Position numbers and translations under genes: made by a program
Source: Paenibacillus zeirhizosphaerae
GTDB lineage: Bacteria; Bacillota; Bacilli; Paenibacillales; Paenibacillaceae
Length of the DNA stretch: 64,000 nt
Assembly (NCBI RefSeq): GCF_030705605.1
Contig: NZ_JAPCKK010000034.1
Location: 206,335-270,334 of the forward strand
Direction of reading: 5' to 3'
Notes under the pieces: model-generated
Databases searched by the model: none
The model's input: only the letters and a program-made list of their open reading frames with translations
What the model was told of the DNA's origin: nothing
Part shown: piece after piece, positions 17,427-26,741 of the stretch
Position numbering within the stretch: position 1 is the first letter of the stretch
How the letters are laid out: every line of letters begins with the position of its first letter

Positions 17427-17951
17427 TCAGCCGCACAAATGCTTTCGAAGTGTGACCAAAGTCAGATCAGCGCGAAGAGGTACACCGACGCTCGGATCGT
17501 CATAGGGGAATGGCTCAATCTCTCCAGTCCGTTGATATCCTCTTCGCTCATACCAAGCAATCAACGCGTCCCGGGCGTCGATGACCGAAATCTTCAGGGA
17601 GCGCGCGCCGCGTTCGACCACAAATGTCTCGGCGGCCGCCATGATCGATTTACCGAGTCCTGCAGTTTGGGATACCGGGCTGACGGCCAGCATCGACAGA
17701 TACCACTCTTCGTTTTCAGTCGGGCGAACAGCGACACATCCTTGAACCTGATGGGATGCCTGGTCCCTTGCGAGCAGAATTGTTGTTGATCCAGTTTCGA
17801 TATTTTGCACAAGGGCTTGCCGGTCGACACGTGGTCCTTCAATCAGATTGGCTTCTGTCGTCCAGCCTTGGAACGAGGCGCCGCGATACGCCTGATTGAC
17901 AAGTTCAACAACGTTGTCGAGATCATTGTAGCTAGCAATTGTCAGTTGCAT
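17427..17951 (-). CDS. GNAT family N-acetyltransferase
   Basis: 174 residues from ATG 17951, preceded by GGAGGA seven bases upstream; the longer frame to 18035 lacks such a site. The GNAT fold shows beta4 with LSMLAVSPVSQTAGLGKSIMAAAE (a Q/RxxGxG/A-like acetyl-CoA loop, here QTAGLG) and ISVIDARDALIAWYERRGYQRTGE near the end. Substrate unknown. It stands alone between the RQC pair and the island boundary. Confidence 0.8.
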   Translation of the reverse strand: MQLTIASYNDLDNVVELVNQAYRGASFQGWTTEANLIEGPRVDRQALVQNIETGSTTILLARDQASHQVQGCVAVRPTENEEWYLSMLAVSPVSQTAGLGKSIMAAAETFVVERGARSLKISVIDARDALIAWYERRGYQRTGEIEPFPYDDPSVGVPLRADLTLVTLRKHLCG

Positions 17952-18130
17952 ATTATCATGTCCTCCTCGATTGTCCGGTTTAAGTTGTTTTGGAGCGAGT
18001 CGTGGTGACACGCTTCTGCCCAAACCGCTGCTCATTCGATCTATTATAACAAGAAAACCGATTCCGTTGCGTCTTCCAATTTGACCATGCGAAGACCCGA
18101 CGGAGTAACCCTCCGCCCACTATAGTTGGG

Positions 18131-18964
18131 TTACTTGCCCTCTTTTAAGCACATACATACTTTGTTAGAAAATTTATCTCCCATATGTTCAGCCAAGATA
18201 ATCCTTTCTTCCATCGATATTTGGTTATAATCCAAAAATTCCCGAAACATGCTATAATCCTTCATTTCAATTTTGTGGAGCGGTTGTCCCTTTTGCAATC
18301 TGAACAGTTTTTGGAGCTTACTCCAAAGCTTCTGTGCTCCTTCCCTTTCGAAACTTATTCTTTCCATCTTTTCTCTTTGTTTTTCCAATAGATCGTGATA
18401 TTTTTTTATGGCTTCATTTTTACCACGAGCAACCATCATTTTGAAATTAATCGGCTTCACACGCTCAATAATTTCATAATCGTACCAGAATGGCTCTTCA
18501 AAAAGCTCGTAATCCATGACCGTCTGTATGATGTCATCTTTATCTACTCCCGCAACATCACATCCACTTTCCACCAAGTGCTGCAAAAGCAGGTTGTCAT
18601 CTATTTCAGACAAAACCTCAGTGTAACATACAGAAACAAATTCCCTGATCTTATCTTCATACTTTTCCTCAAATCTATTATGTAAAAAACCGATACCACT
18701 TGTATAGCTAGCTGTAGTTTGACCCGTATATTCTTCAAAAAAATCTTCAACACTAGCATAATCATCCATTGAAAATGATTCATCTGTCCGAATCAACATA
18801 CCCGAACAATCCCACGGTGGATCGTAGCTGTGAGTAATCTTATACTTAGGCGCGAACATAAAATCATACGCTAATTCCTCTGCTAAATGAGCCAATAATA
18901 CCGGAAACTTCGCATCAATCCTGCCCTTTATTTGCTCCGAGATATCTTCCACTGAATGTTTCAA
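18131..18964 (-). CDS. Unrecognised 277-residue protein in the ssrA island
   Basis: Start TTG at 18964, chosen because GGAGGGGG lies seven bases upstream and the longer frame (to 19066) runs through a terminator. The first 200 residues are acidic and globular (LLAHLAEELAYDFMFAPKYKITHSYDPPWDCSG). Residues about 205-250 are basic and helical (KYHDLLEKQREKMERISFEREGAQKLWSKLQKLFRLQKG) and could be a coiled coil. No known domain is seen. It follows the SF1 helicase-nuclease gene and shares its AT-rich composition. Its RBS directly abuts an intrinsic terminator, so expression probably depends on read-through. Confidence 0.6.
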   Translation of the reverse strand: MKHSVEDISEQIKGRIDAKFPVLLAHLAEELAYDFMFAPKYKITHSYDPPWDCSGMLIRTDESFSMDDYASVEDFFEEYTGQTTASYTSGIGFLHNRFEEKYEDKIREFVSVCYTEVLSEIDDNLLLQHLVESGCDVAGVDKDDIIQTVMDYELFEEPFWYDYEIIERVKPINFKMMVARGKNEAIKKYHDLLEKQREKMERISFEREGAQKLWSKLQKLFRLQKGQPLHKIEMKDYSMFREFLDYNQISMEERIILAEHMGDKFSNKVCMCLKEGK

Positions 18965-18982
18965 AATTCTACCCCCTCCAAT

Positions 18983-19017
18983 AAAAAAACCATGCTTAAT
19001 AAAAATTAGGCACGGTT
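18983..19017 (-). terminator. Intrinsic terminator immediately before the RBS of the 277-residue gene
   Basis: AACCGTGC/GCATGGTT stem followed on the minus strand by TTTTTTTATTGG; the next bases GGAGGGGG are the SD of the gene at 18964. The position would make that gene depend on read-through or antitermination. Confidence 0.7.
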
Positions 19018-19094
19018 CTTCCGTAGACTCACGTTCATTTTCTTCGAGGTCCCCAGACGCCCACATATCGATGATCGTGCTGGCATGAATTGTT

Positions 19095-19123
19095 TTGTCT
19101 TAACTTACTTAGGAATAAGACAA
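19095..19123 (-). terminator. Hairpin after the SF1 helicase gene
   Basis: TTGTCTTA/TAAGACAA stem just past the helicase stop; weak T-run. It is the first of two terminator-like hairpins in this gap. Confidence 0.45.
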
Positions 19124-19129
19124 TCACCG

Positions 19130-21889
19130 TTATTTCCGTAAAATCACATCTAGCTCCACCCTGATCCTCCGCTCTTCACCACTGCCTGTTGTAGGGAATC
19201 TAAGCAAAGGCAGTCCATAGGCTTTAAAAATATTATCCTTCAAATGGTCTCGTTCTTGCTGCCTTAGATTGTTTTCATGAAAGGCAAATCCATCAACCTC
19301 GATTGCAAGAACTGGAGATTTATCAAGCTTGTTATAAAGAACAAAATCAACTGAAGCACCATTTTTTATATAACGGCGTTCCTCTTCCTTAAGCTTGTCC
19401 AAGTGAACAAACAAGTTTCCAAGAAACACTTGAGTCCCTATTTCAAGCATACTGTACGGTGATTCGTGCAATATATCCTTCAGCAAGGTTCGCATGATAT
19501 TCTCCGACGCATACTTCGACTTTTGCGTAATACGCTTCTTAAATGCCTCTAACTTGTCTGAATATTCCTTGTACAGCAAATCAAAAACAGATACGACCTC
19601 GCTCTCCACTATGTTGTCATCGACTGTACTATACTCCATATACCGAATCAAATCACCAATTTCGTTGCCATATTTACGGAATAAAGAATGATCTGTGACC
19701 AGAATGAATTTTTGCTGAGCTCTGGAGACCCCTACATTGATCATACAAGGATCATTGACAAATCTCAGACCCATTTTTCCCGCTTTAGAACTATCTAGTA
19801 CTGACGACATGATCATGATCGGCTTTTCACGACCTTGGTATTTATGTATGGTGTCAAATTCAATGGTCTGTGATAGCTGTTCTGACGCTTTATTAACCTG
19901 TTTTCGATAAGGAGTAGTAAACCCAATATCATTATGCCTGCTCGCTGCTGTCTTCAGGTCCACAAGCACCTCTTGTTTAATCACATCAAGCTCTCGTTGA
20001 TTAAACTTTCCTTTCTGACCGTGTGTCAGTTCTCTCATATGATTTCCGGCAGTTGTCCGATAGATTAGTAGGGGACTGTCCCCTTCCTGTTCAGTAGTAT
20101 ACGCTATAAGCTGCCCATCATAATACTTCCTATTACAAAATTCGATAATTTTGGGATGACATCTGTAATGTTCCCTCAACATGACTTTAGGAATAGAATC
20201 CCCATACAACTTGAGCATAGAAGACAAAAGATTGTGTCTGAAATAATCGTAGGGTCCACCTTCTTCCACTGTGACGCCATTTAATTTCTCCTCTATGCTC
20301 ATGTCAACTATCTGAGGCAGTTGTTTTATATCACCCACAATAATAACGTTCTTGCAGCAGGAAAGAGCAAGCGCCGCTGTCAAAAGATCAACCTGTGAAG
20401 ATTCATCTATTATGACGTAATCAAAAAGAAAGTTGTTAGGCACACAATTTCGAAGAGAGTGTGTCGTGCTTAGCATTATAGGATATTGCTCCAAGAATTT
20501 GGCGAAATTCTTCATGTAAGAGTCGGCGGTTTCCTTAATAGGCGTATGGCCGTGATACTTCTGATAGAGTTTATGACGGAGCAATTTCTCTGAGTATTGC
20601 TGATGCTGCATTAATAATGTTTTAAAAGAGCTTTGATCCAGTTCACGTTCAATAGCTGATACTTGCTCAGTCAACTGCTCGATCTTCATCTCATAATATT
20701 TTCTTTGGAGATTTAAAATCACTTCCAACTCTCGATTCTTATTAAGTCGTTTAAAATTGATGAATCCATGTCTTAATAATAGTTTTAATTTATGAAGGAT
20801 ACTGTCAGTTTTACCTTGCTCCACAGCTATATGATTGTCTACTAAGAAGGATAAGATTTTATCTGGTGTTTGGCGATAAAACGATAGTTTGCCAATTTGC
20901 TCAACATCCTGCTTAGCATAATAAGTATTGAAATGCTCCCATTCTAACTGGTAGGCAGATAACAACTGTTGCAGTTTGGCCTTATCCCTTTCCAATTCCA
21001 TCAACTTTTGAATCTCGACATCAATTTCCTTAATCTGTTTCAACAGTTCTCCTTCGTCTATTTCACTTTTCCAGGCAGTTACGTCCTGATAAGGCGGATT
21101 ATCAAAAAACTTCTTCTTATTTTCCGCATTGCCTAGAGCAGCCACAAGAAATTGATAACCTTTTGCCGTCATCTTTTCCCACACATTTTGGACAGCGGCA
21201 TTATTACCTGACACAACAGCTACCTTCTTATTCTGCATAACCACAAGGTTGGCTAAAATGTTAAGGATGGTTTGTGTCTTTCCAGTGCCAGGTGGGCCCT
21301 CAATAATGGAGATCTGACTGCACATTGCCCTATCCAGTGCTTCCTTTTGACTTAAATTAAAATTGAACGGAAATATCGTATGAGAAACGGGTTTAGACTC
21401 TACTTTTATCGGATCCCCATTTAGATAAGAACTCAATACACTGTTCGGACTAATAAAAGAGAGCTTTTTATATTGCTTTTCCAGGAATGCTTCCTCTTCT
21501 GTACTGCGCGTATGATGAGAAACTGTCTCTAAATAATACATAATAGCCTTAGCTGTAGTTGTCATTACACTGCTGCTCTCTATTCTAATCGAATCTGTAT
21601 CATATACGCGACTGGTGTTATTGTTGAATTTTATTCTGATGTTGGACCCAAAATCTATTGTGAGTTTAACATTATTAAGCGGGATATTCTTATGGTAAAC
21701 CACCATTGCATTGGTAATCTCGGTTATAATCGGGTTCTGCACAAACATAACATCCCTTAGTGCATACGGGTATGTTTTTAAAGATCCTTGATAAGTGATC
21801 CAAACTACCGTATCTCTGACTTCGTATGATTGAATCTCGGTAGTTTTGTCCTTGCCCTTGACTAAAACTAAATAATGTTCCTCGTTCAT
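19130..21889 (-). CDS. SF1 (UPF1-like) helicase with C-terminal DUF2726-like PD-(D/E)XK nuclease
   Basis: 919 residues from ATG 21889 (GGAAGG seven bases upstream; the ATG at 21925 has no SD). After an N-terminal beta-rich region of about 170 residues come the SF1 motifs: Q-like FNLSQKEALD, Walker A EGPPGTGKTQ, a long coiled insertion (about 260-440), Walker B VIIDESSQ, GDIKQLPQ, LREHYRCHP, TIHKYQGRE and NVGVSRAQ. The last 100 residues (GASVDFVLYNKLDKSPVLAIEVDG ... DHLKDNIFKAYGLPLLRFPT) fit the DUF2726 nuclease core, with D and E-V-D as catalytic acids. Helicase-nuclease fusions of this kind are common in phage defence. It lies in the ssrA island between a helicase remnant and an unknown gene. 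Confidence 0.82.
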   Translation of the reverse strand: MNEEHYLVLVKGKDKTTEIQSYEVRDTVVWITYQGSLKTYPYALRDVMFVQNPIITEITNAMVVYHKNIPLNNVKLTIDFGSNIRIKFNNNTSRVYDTDSIRIESSSVMTTTAKAIMYYLETVSHHTRSTEEEAFLEKQYKKLSFISPNSVLSSYLNGDPIKVESKPVSHTIFPFNFNLSQKEALDRAMCSQISIIEGPPGTGKTQTILNILANLVVMQNKKVAVVSGNNAAVQNVWEKMTAKGYQFLVAALGNAENKKKFFDNPPYQDVTAWKSEIDEGELLKQIKEIDVEIQKLMELERDKAKLQQLLSAYQLEWEHFNTYYAKQDVEQIGKLSFYRQTPDKILSFLVDNHIAVEQGKTDSILHKLKLLLRHGFINFKRLNKNRELEVILNLQRKYYEMKIEQLTEQVSAIERELDQSSFKTLLMQHQQYSEKLLRHKLYQKYHGHTPIKETADSYMKNFAKFLEQYPIMLSTTHSLRNCVPNNFLFDYVIIDESSQVDLLTAALALSCCKNVIIVGDIKQLPQIVDMSIEEKLNGVTVEEGGPYDYFRHNLLSSMLKLYGDSIPKVMLREHYRCHPKIIEFCNRKYYDGQLIAYTTEQEGDSPLLIYRTTAGNHMRELTHGQKGKFNQRELDVIKQEVLVDLKTAASRHNDIGFTTPYRKQVNKASEQLSQTIEFDTIHKYQGREKPIMIMSSVLDSSKAGKMGLRFVNDPCMINVGVSRAQQKFILVTDHSLFRKYGNEIGDLIRYMEYSTVDDNIVESEVVSVFDLLYKEYSDKLEAFKKRITQKSKYASENIMRTLLKDILHESPYSMLEIGTQVFLGNLFVHLDKLKEEERRYIKNGASVDFVLYNKLDKSPVLAIEVDGFAFHENNLRQQERDHLKDNIFKAYGLPLLRFPTTGSGEERRIRVELDVILRK

Positions 21890-21942
21890 AAAAATACCTT
21901 CCGATTTTAATGTTTTGTTACCCATTGCTTATCATTTTCGTT

Positions 21943-22629
21943 TTAGCATCGGGATAAAATGAATTGTTTTCCCCTCAAAAACTCTACCGTCCTGTCAACA
22001 TCCACCATTGCTGATACATGCAGCTCTTTCTGTTGATCTTCGCTTAAATAAAACGAAAACTTCGTTCTATAAATTTCATAGGGAAATGTTATGTCCCACA
22101 ATTCTTGAGTGTTCCATTGCCTATTTGAAATAGACTCCAGTAATTCGAGTATACCCTCCTGGCGTCCTGCGAGCTTGATATGATCCAGCCCAGTAGTGGT
22201 GACTTGTTCTACTCCCATTGCTCTAATCATCCACATCAACGTGTTAGAGATCACGGTACCTGCAAATAATTCAATCAAGGTTTCATTCTTACCAGAAAAA
22301 ACAACTCTTTGATCTGGCATTACACCGAGTTGAGCGTAAATTTCACGCAATCCTTTTAATTCTAGCGTCGCAGCATCATTCAAATAGGAATACGAATTAC
22401 TGGAGCAAAGCACCTCCTGCATTTTCTCGCTAATCTTCTGATGAATTGTCCCACCAGATCCAAGAAACACAGGTTTTTTCGCGGCAATGGCGGGTATCAC
22501 ATATACCTTATCCTTTTTATGATCTATCGATTCGATAGCCCAAAGCTTTCCGGCAAGAATGAGGTTATTTCCCACCTCGACGGCAGGGGTTTTATCTATG
22601 GCACCAATTCTTCGATTTAAATGAAACAC
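21943..22629 (-). pseudogene. C-terminal remnant of an Lhr-like DEAD/DEAH-box helicase
   Basis: 228 residues with a GTG as first possible start. The sequence (YDVFHLNRRIGAIDKTPAV..., NNLILAGKLWAIESIDHKKDKVYVIPA, then SGKNETLIELFAGTVISNTL and TKFSFYLSEDQQ) matches the region after the motor domains in large Lhr-type helicases. The motor itself is missing. The frame stays open upstream of 22629 for about 14 codons (FYSVFSIQEEYD) with still family-like residues before a stop, so the gene was broken about 22630-22680. The break falls where the recombinase remnant begins on the other strand, so one deletion can explain both. A short expressed protein cannot be excluded. Confidence 0.65.
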
Positions 22630-22863
22630 ATCATATTCTTCTTGTATCGAGAAAACGCTGTAGAATTCCTTATTAAAATATTAGAAAACAAAAAGAACTC
22701 ACTCTTTTCCGACGATGAAGACGAAAAGAAGCAAGTCCTTCAGAAATACGTTGACCGTGTAGCAATCCAGTCATCAAAGGGTATTAACCATTTTGATGCC
22801 GATATCACGTACAGGGTTTTTAGCAATGGAGGCGAGGGGAGTCGAACCCCTGTCCGAAGATAA
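22621..22863 (+). pseudogene. C-terminal remnant of a serine recombinase whose end runs into ssrA
   Basis: 80-residue frame. The helical stretch ENAVEFLIKILENKK...DEKKQVLQKYVDRVAI and the final DADITYRVFSNGGEGSRTPVRR resemble the C-termini of large serine recombinases. The last 12 residues are encoded by the 3' part of the tmRNA gene on the opposite strand, as expected for an element integrated into ssrA. The catalytic N-terminal domain is absent, so it cannot be active. Confidence 0.55.
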
Positions 22864-23187
22864 CGACACATAAGCTTCTACGGGTGTAGTCACAGTTTTG
22901 ATGTCACCCGAGTATCGCCCCGTAACCGGCTATACGTTGGGTCAGCCTGATTGTCTTCTTCAGCACACCCCAGGCGGAGATGTGACAGCGTATCCCACTA
23001 AAGTTGGGCCCTCATCCCGGTACATGGGCGATACAGAGCGAGAGCACGTGTGCAGGTTATTAAGCTGCTACAGCGTAGTTAGTTGTTTGTTTGCCGTTTA
23101 ATAGGCTTTAGCGTTGATGAAGCGGACGCGTCCCCACTACCCGCTACTCATGCTCGAACTATCCCCGTCGAATCCATAAACGCCCCC
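22827..23187 (-). ncRNA. ssrA: tmRNA (10Sa RNA)
   Basis: 5' end GGGGGCG (23187) pairs with CGCCTCC (22834-22828) to form the acceptor stem; discriminator A at 22827; CCA is not encoded. The tRNA-like T arm GGGGTTCGACTCCCC is present, and the 5' half has GGATTCGACGGGGA. The mRNA-like part (23095-23063) encodes GKQTTNYAVAA followed by two TAA stops, giving a tag (A)GKQTTNYAVAA ending in the YAVAA-type degron. It rescues stalled ribosomes with SmpB, encoded just upstream. The 257 bases between smpB and ssrA (23188-23444) hold no gene; TACAAT near 23319-23324 on the minus strand is a possible -10. Confidence 0.95.
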
Positions 23188-23444
23188 TCATTTAAAAGGG
23201 CTCCTGGATTAGATCCGGCATGGCCGGGCATAAGCATTGATCTATCCCACATCCTCCCCCTCCATAAAAAGGAAGGATACTCAGAAGCATCAAGGTGCAG
23301 TGCTCATAAGAACACTACTCCCTCATTGTACCATACATCAGCCTCAAAATATAGACATTACGCTATACTGAGCGTATATAATTTACCCCAACTCAGGTCG
23401 GCTGAACCTGTACAAGCAGCATGTTCCTGTTCATCCAAATCTGC

Positions 23445-23924
23445 TTAACGAGCAACCTTTTGCTTCTCGCGCAGCGCTCGCTGGATGTCTCGTTGGGCAT
23501 CTCGTTTGGCCGCCGATTCACGCTTGTCATACTGTTTCTTACCTTTACCAATCCCAAGCAGCAGCTTCGCATAGCCGTTGCGAACATATATCTTCAACGG
23601 AACGATCGAGTAGCCGTCCTGCTTCGACTGGCCCAGCAGCTTGTTGATCTGCACCTTGTGCAGCAGCAGCTTGCGCGTACGTGTCGGGTCGGTAGGATTA
23701 TGACGATTGCCCTGCTCGAACGGGCTAATATGCATATTATGAATATGAATTTCCCCGTTACGGATGGTTGCAAATGCGTCGTTGATGTTCGAACGCCCGT
23801 TGCGTATTGACTTGATCTCCGTTCCTGTCAGCACCATGCCCGCTTCGTAGGTATCCTCAATAAAATAATCATGGGAAGCTTTCTTGTTCTGGGCGAGCAC
23901 TTTCCCGTCTGCTTTTTTACCCAT
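23445..23924 (-). CDS. smpB: SsrA-binding protein SmpB
   Basis: 159 residues from ATG 23924 (GAGGAG about eight bases upstream; the GTG at 23933 sits on the SD). Typical OB-fold protein: DYFIEDTYEAGMVLTGTEIKSIRNGRSNINDAFA, HNMHISPFEQGNRHNPTDPTRTRKLLLHK, and the basic C-terminal tail GKGKKQYDKRESAAKRDAQRDIQRALREKQK that enters the mRNA channel. Binds the tRNA-like part of tmRNA in trans-translation. Lies between rnr and ssrA, the usual order in Firmicutes. Confidence 0.97.
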   Translation of the reverse strand: MGKKADGKVLAQNKKASHDYFIEDTYEAGMVLTGTEIKSIRNGRSNINDAFATIRNGEIHIHNMHISPFEQGNRHNPTDPTRTRKLLLHKVQINKLLGQSKQDGYSIVPLKIYVRNGYAKLLLGIGKGKKQYDKRESAAKRDAQRDIQRALREKQKVAR

Positions 23925-24002
23925 GACGATCACTCCTCTAACAAAATAACATGCTGGCGCAGCCAGATATTAATTGTAGCAAATGCAGCTCGGCAAAAGC
24001 AA

Positions 24003-24067
24003 GGATATACGGCACGGCGGGCCGTATATCCCCTAAGGTAAACAGCCTGTCCTTGTGACAGGCTGTT
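24003..24067 (-). terminator. Two adjacent strong hairpins between rnr and smpB
   Basis: AACAGCCTGTC/GACAGGCTGTT (24041-24067) is followed on the minus strand by GGATATACGGC/GCCGTATATCC (24003-24031). Neither has a long T-run, so they may terminate weakly or protect the rnr mRNA 3' end. Confidence 0.5.
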
Positions 24068-24107
24068 GCCCGAAGCTCCTTATACTGCCTGCCCATGGCT
24101 TTTTCAG

Positions 24108-26672
24108 CTACTTTTTCTTCTTACGGACGAAGGTCGCCGTCGCATTTCCGCCGCTGCCGCCTTTGGACTTCTTACGCTTGCGCCGTACCGGGCCAGCGTT
24201 CTCACTGCCCGGTGCAGTGGATTCACCGATGAAGATGCCGCTCGCCGCTGTCTTCTTGCGGCGGCTTCCACCACCGCTGCCACCCGCAGCCGGTGAGCTG
24301 TAGCCACCCTTGCCGCTTCCGAACCCGAAGCTGACCGCAGGAGCCGAAGCGCCACCCCGATCGGAGCGACCGCCACTGTCGCCCCGTTTGCCTTTACCGC
24401 CCGCCTTGCCCCCGGAGCGGCCTCCTTCCTTGACGGCTGCCACCGCACCGGCACCGCCACGGCCGCCGCCCTTACCGCGTCCACCTGGACGTCCTGAGCC
24501 GCCTCCCCAGTCAGACCGTCCGCGCTCGCTGCGCGGCTTCATATCCACCAGTTCGAAGTCGATGGTGTGCTCCTCCATGCTCACGCGTGATACCCGCACC
24601 TTAACCTCGTCCCCAATGCGGAATACCCGTGAGGTACGCTCACCGATCAGAGCCATATGCGCCTCATCGAAATGGTAGTAGTCGTCCGTTAATCCACCCA
24701 TCCGAATGAGACCCTCAACTGTATTTTCCAGCTCAATAAACATACCAAAGCTCGTGACGCTGCTGATCATACCCTCGAACTCTTCCCCGACCTTATCCAG
24801 CATATACTCCGCTTTCTTCATCTGCTCCACGTCCCGCTCGGCATCCACCGCGACCCGCTCCCGTTCGGAGGACTGCTGGGCGATGTCTTGCATGCGCGAG
24901 GCCAGATATTCCTGCCGTTCCGGAGATAGCGTTCCGCCGCTCTCCAGCACTTCCCGGATCACCCGGTGGATGACCAAATCGGGATAGCGGCGAATCGGAG
25001 AAGTGAAGTGCGAATAAAATTCCGCAGCAAGTCCGAAGTGGCCCGTGGACTCCGCGTCATACTTCGCCTGCTTCATTGAACGCAGCATCATCGTGCTCAG
25101 CACGGTCTGCTCCTTTGTGCCTTGAATGTCCTCCAGCAGTGTCTGCAGAGCACGAGGATGAATCGAGTTGCCACGCCCTTTAATCTGGTGGCCAAAGTTG
25201 GCAGCAAACGCCATAAAGTTCTGCAGCTTCTCCTGATCCGGGTCCTCGTGAATCCGGTAAATAAACGGCACCTTCAGCCAATGAAAATGCTCCGCCACCG
25301 TCTCATTCGCCGCCAGCATGAACTCCTCGATAATCTGCTCGGCCACGGTACGCTCCCGCTTGATAATATCGACGGCCTTGCCTTCCTCATTCACGAGGAC
25401 CTTCGCTTCGTCGAAATCGAAATCGACCGCTCCCCGCTTCATCCGGTTGCTGCGCAGCTTCATGGCCAGCTCCTTCATCAGCTTGAAGGTATCGACCAGC
25501 TCCTTATACCGCTCCATCAATTCCGGATCCTCTTCATCGAGGATTTGGCGGACATTTCTATAGGTCATCCGTTCCTTTGTTTTAATCACACTTGTAAAAA
25601 CATCATGGCGCACGACCTTCATATCCAGATCGAATTCCATTTCACACGACATGGTCAGCCGGTCCACCTGCGGGTTAAGAGAGCAGATCCCGTTGGATAG
25701 ACGATGCGGAAGCATCGGGATGACACGGTCCACCAGATACACGCTGCATCCGCGGTTATACGCCTCCTGGTCAAGCTTGGAATTCTCGCGCACATAATAC
25801 CCGACATCGGCGATATGAACACCTAGCAGGTAGTTTCCGTTCGGCAGACGCTCCACATTGACGGCATCGTCCAGATCCTTTGCATCTTCCCCGTCGATGG
25901 TTACAATCGTTTTGCCGCGCAGATCCCGTCTTCCCTGACGAACGATTTCATCCTCTGTAATGGAATCCGGAGCCGCCTCCGCTTCCGCCATGACCTCTTC
26001 CGGAAAAGATTCCGGCAGTTGATGCTTGCGAATAACAGACAGAATATCTATGCCCGGGTCATCCTTATGTCCGAGAATTTCAATGATTTCGCCTTCTGCA
26101 GCCGCACGCCCCTCCGGGTAATTCACAATCCGCACAACAACCTTCTGTCCGTTGACCGCTCCATGAAAGCTTGGCTGAGGAATAAAAATATCCCGATTAA
26201 TCCGTTTATCATCAGGAATCACGAAGCCGTACACCTCGTGACTTTGAAACACGCCGACCACCTGCAGAATGCCGCGCTCGACGATCCGCACCACTTCACC
26301 TTCCAGGCGTCCACCAGCATGTCCTCTGGACGTGATACGGACCAGCACGGTGTCCCCGTTCATCGCCCCCTTGAGATCATTGGCATGGATGTAGACGTCT
26401 GGATGCTCTCTATCCTCCGGGATCAGGAAAGCAAAACCCTTGGCATGAGCCTGCAGGCGTCCACGTACCAGATTCATCCGTTCTGGAACCCCGTATCGGT
26501 TGCCGCTGTTCAACAGCAGCTTACCACTCTCCTCCAACGAGTTCAGCAGCTTGAGGAATTCTCTGAACTCCCCGGCATTGTCGATCCCGAAATGCTTCTC
26601 CAGCTCCTGATATGTCATCGGTTTATACGCGGCATCCCGCATAAATTCAAGTATTTGTTCTTCAGTTATCAT
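24108..26672 (-). CDS. rnr: Ribonuclease R with long basic low-complexity tail
   Basis: 854 residues from ATG 26672 (GAGGTGG six bases upstream; the adjacent ATG at 26675 is possible). Order: N-terminal helix-turn-helix (ITEEQILEFMRDAAYKPMTYQELEKHFGI), cold-shock domains, RNB catalytic domain with DLDDAVNVERLPNGNYLLGVHIADV (active-site Asp cluster) and HFTSPIRRYPDLVIHR, then S1 domain (GEEFEGMISSVTSFGMFIELENTVEGL). The last 140 residues are rich in Gly, Arg, Lys and Ser (GGRGKGGGRGGAG...) and end RKKKK; this tail is longer than in many homologues and probably binds RNA or ribosomes. 3'-5' exonuclease that also acts with SmpB/tmRNA in mRNA decay. Confidence 0.96.
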   Translation of the reverse strand: MITEEQILEFMRDAAYKPMTYQELEKHFGIDNAGEFREFLKLLNSLEESGKLLLNSGNRYGVPERMNLVRGRLQAHAKGFAFLIPEDREHPDVYIHANDLKGAMNGDTVLVRITSRGHAGGRLEGEVVRIVERGILQVVGVFQSHEVYGFVIPDDKRINRDIFIPQPSFHGAVNGQKVVVRIVNYPEGRAAAEGEIIEILGHKDDPGIDILSVIRKHQLPESFPEEVMAEAEAAPDSITEDEIVRQGRRDLRGKTIVTIDGEDAKDLDDAVNVERLPNGNYLLGVHIADVGYYVRENSKLDQEAYNRGCSVYLVDRVIPMLPHRLSNGICSLNPQVDRLTMSCEMEFDLDMKVVRHDVFTSVIKTKERMTYRNVRQILDEEDPELMERYKELVDTFKLMKELAMKLRSNRMKRGAVDFDFDEAKVLVNEEGKAVDIIKRERTVAEQIIEEFMLAANETVAEHFHWLKVPFIYRIHEDPDQEKLQNFMAFAANFGHQIKGRGNSIHPRALQTLLEDIQGTKEQTVLSTMMLRSMKQAKYDAESTGHFGLAAEFYSHFTSPIRRYPDLVIHRVIREVLESGGTLSPERQEYLASRMQDIAQQSSERERVAVDAERDVEQMKKAEYMLDKVGEEFEGMISSVTSFGMFIELENTVEGLIRMGGLTDDYYHFDEAHMALIGERTSRVFRIGDEVKVRVSRVSMEEHTIDFELVDMKPRSERGRSDWGGGSGRPGGRGKGGGRGGAGAVAAVKEGGRSGGKAGGKGKRGDSGGRSDRGGASAPAVSFGFGSGKGGYSSPAAGGSGGGSRRKKTAASGIFIGESTAPGSENAGPVRRKRKKSKGGSGGNATATFVRKKKK

Positions 26673-26741
26673 CATTGTCCACCTCGGGTGACCTATAATT
26701 TTCAACCCATTTCCATTTCATTCGGTCTTGATACAACCAGT

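Noticed and set aside
19018..19066. Longer N-terminus for the 277-residue protein (start 19066)
   Set aside because: It would run through the terminator stem and T-run; the TTG at 18964 has a strong SD.
22898..23448. Plus-strand frames in and after ssrA
   Set aside because: They lie across the tmRNA gene and its upstream region and have no protein-like features.
24310..24678. Pro-rich plus-strand frame opposite rnr
   Set aside because: It is the shadow of the Gly/Arg-rich tail of RNase R.
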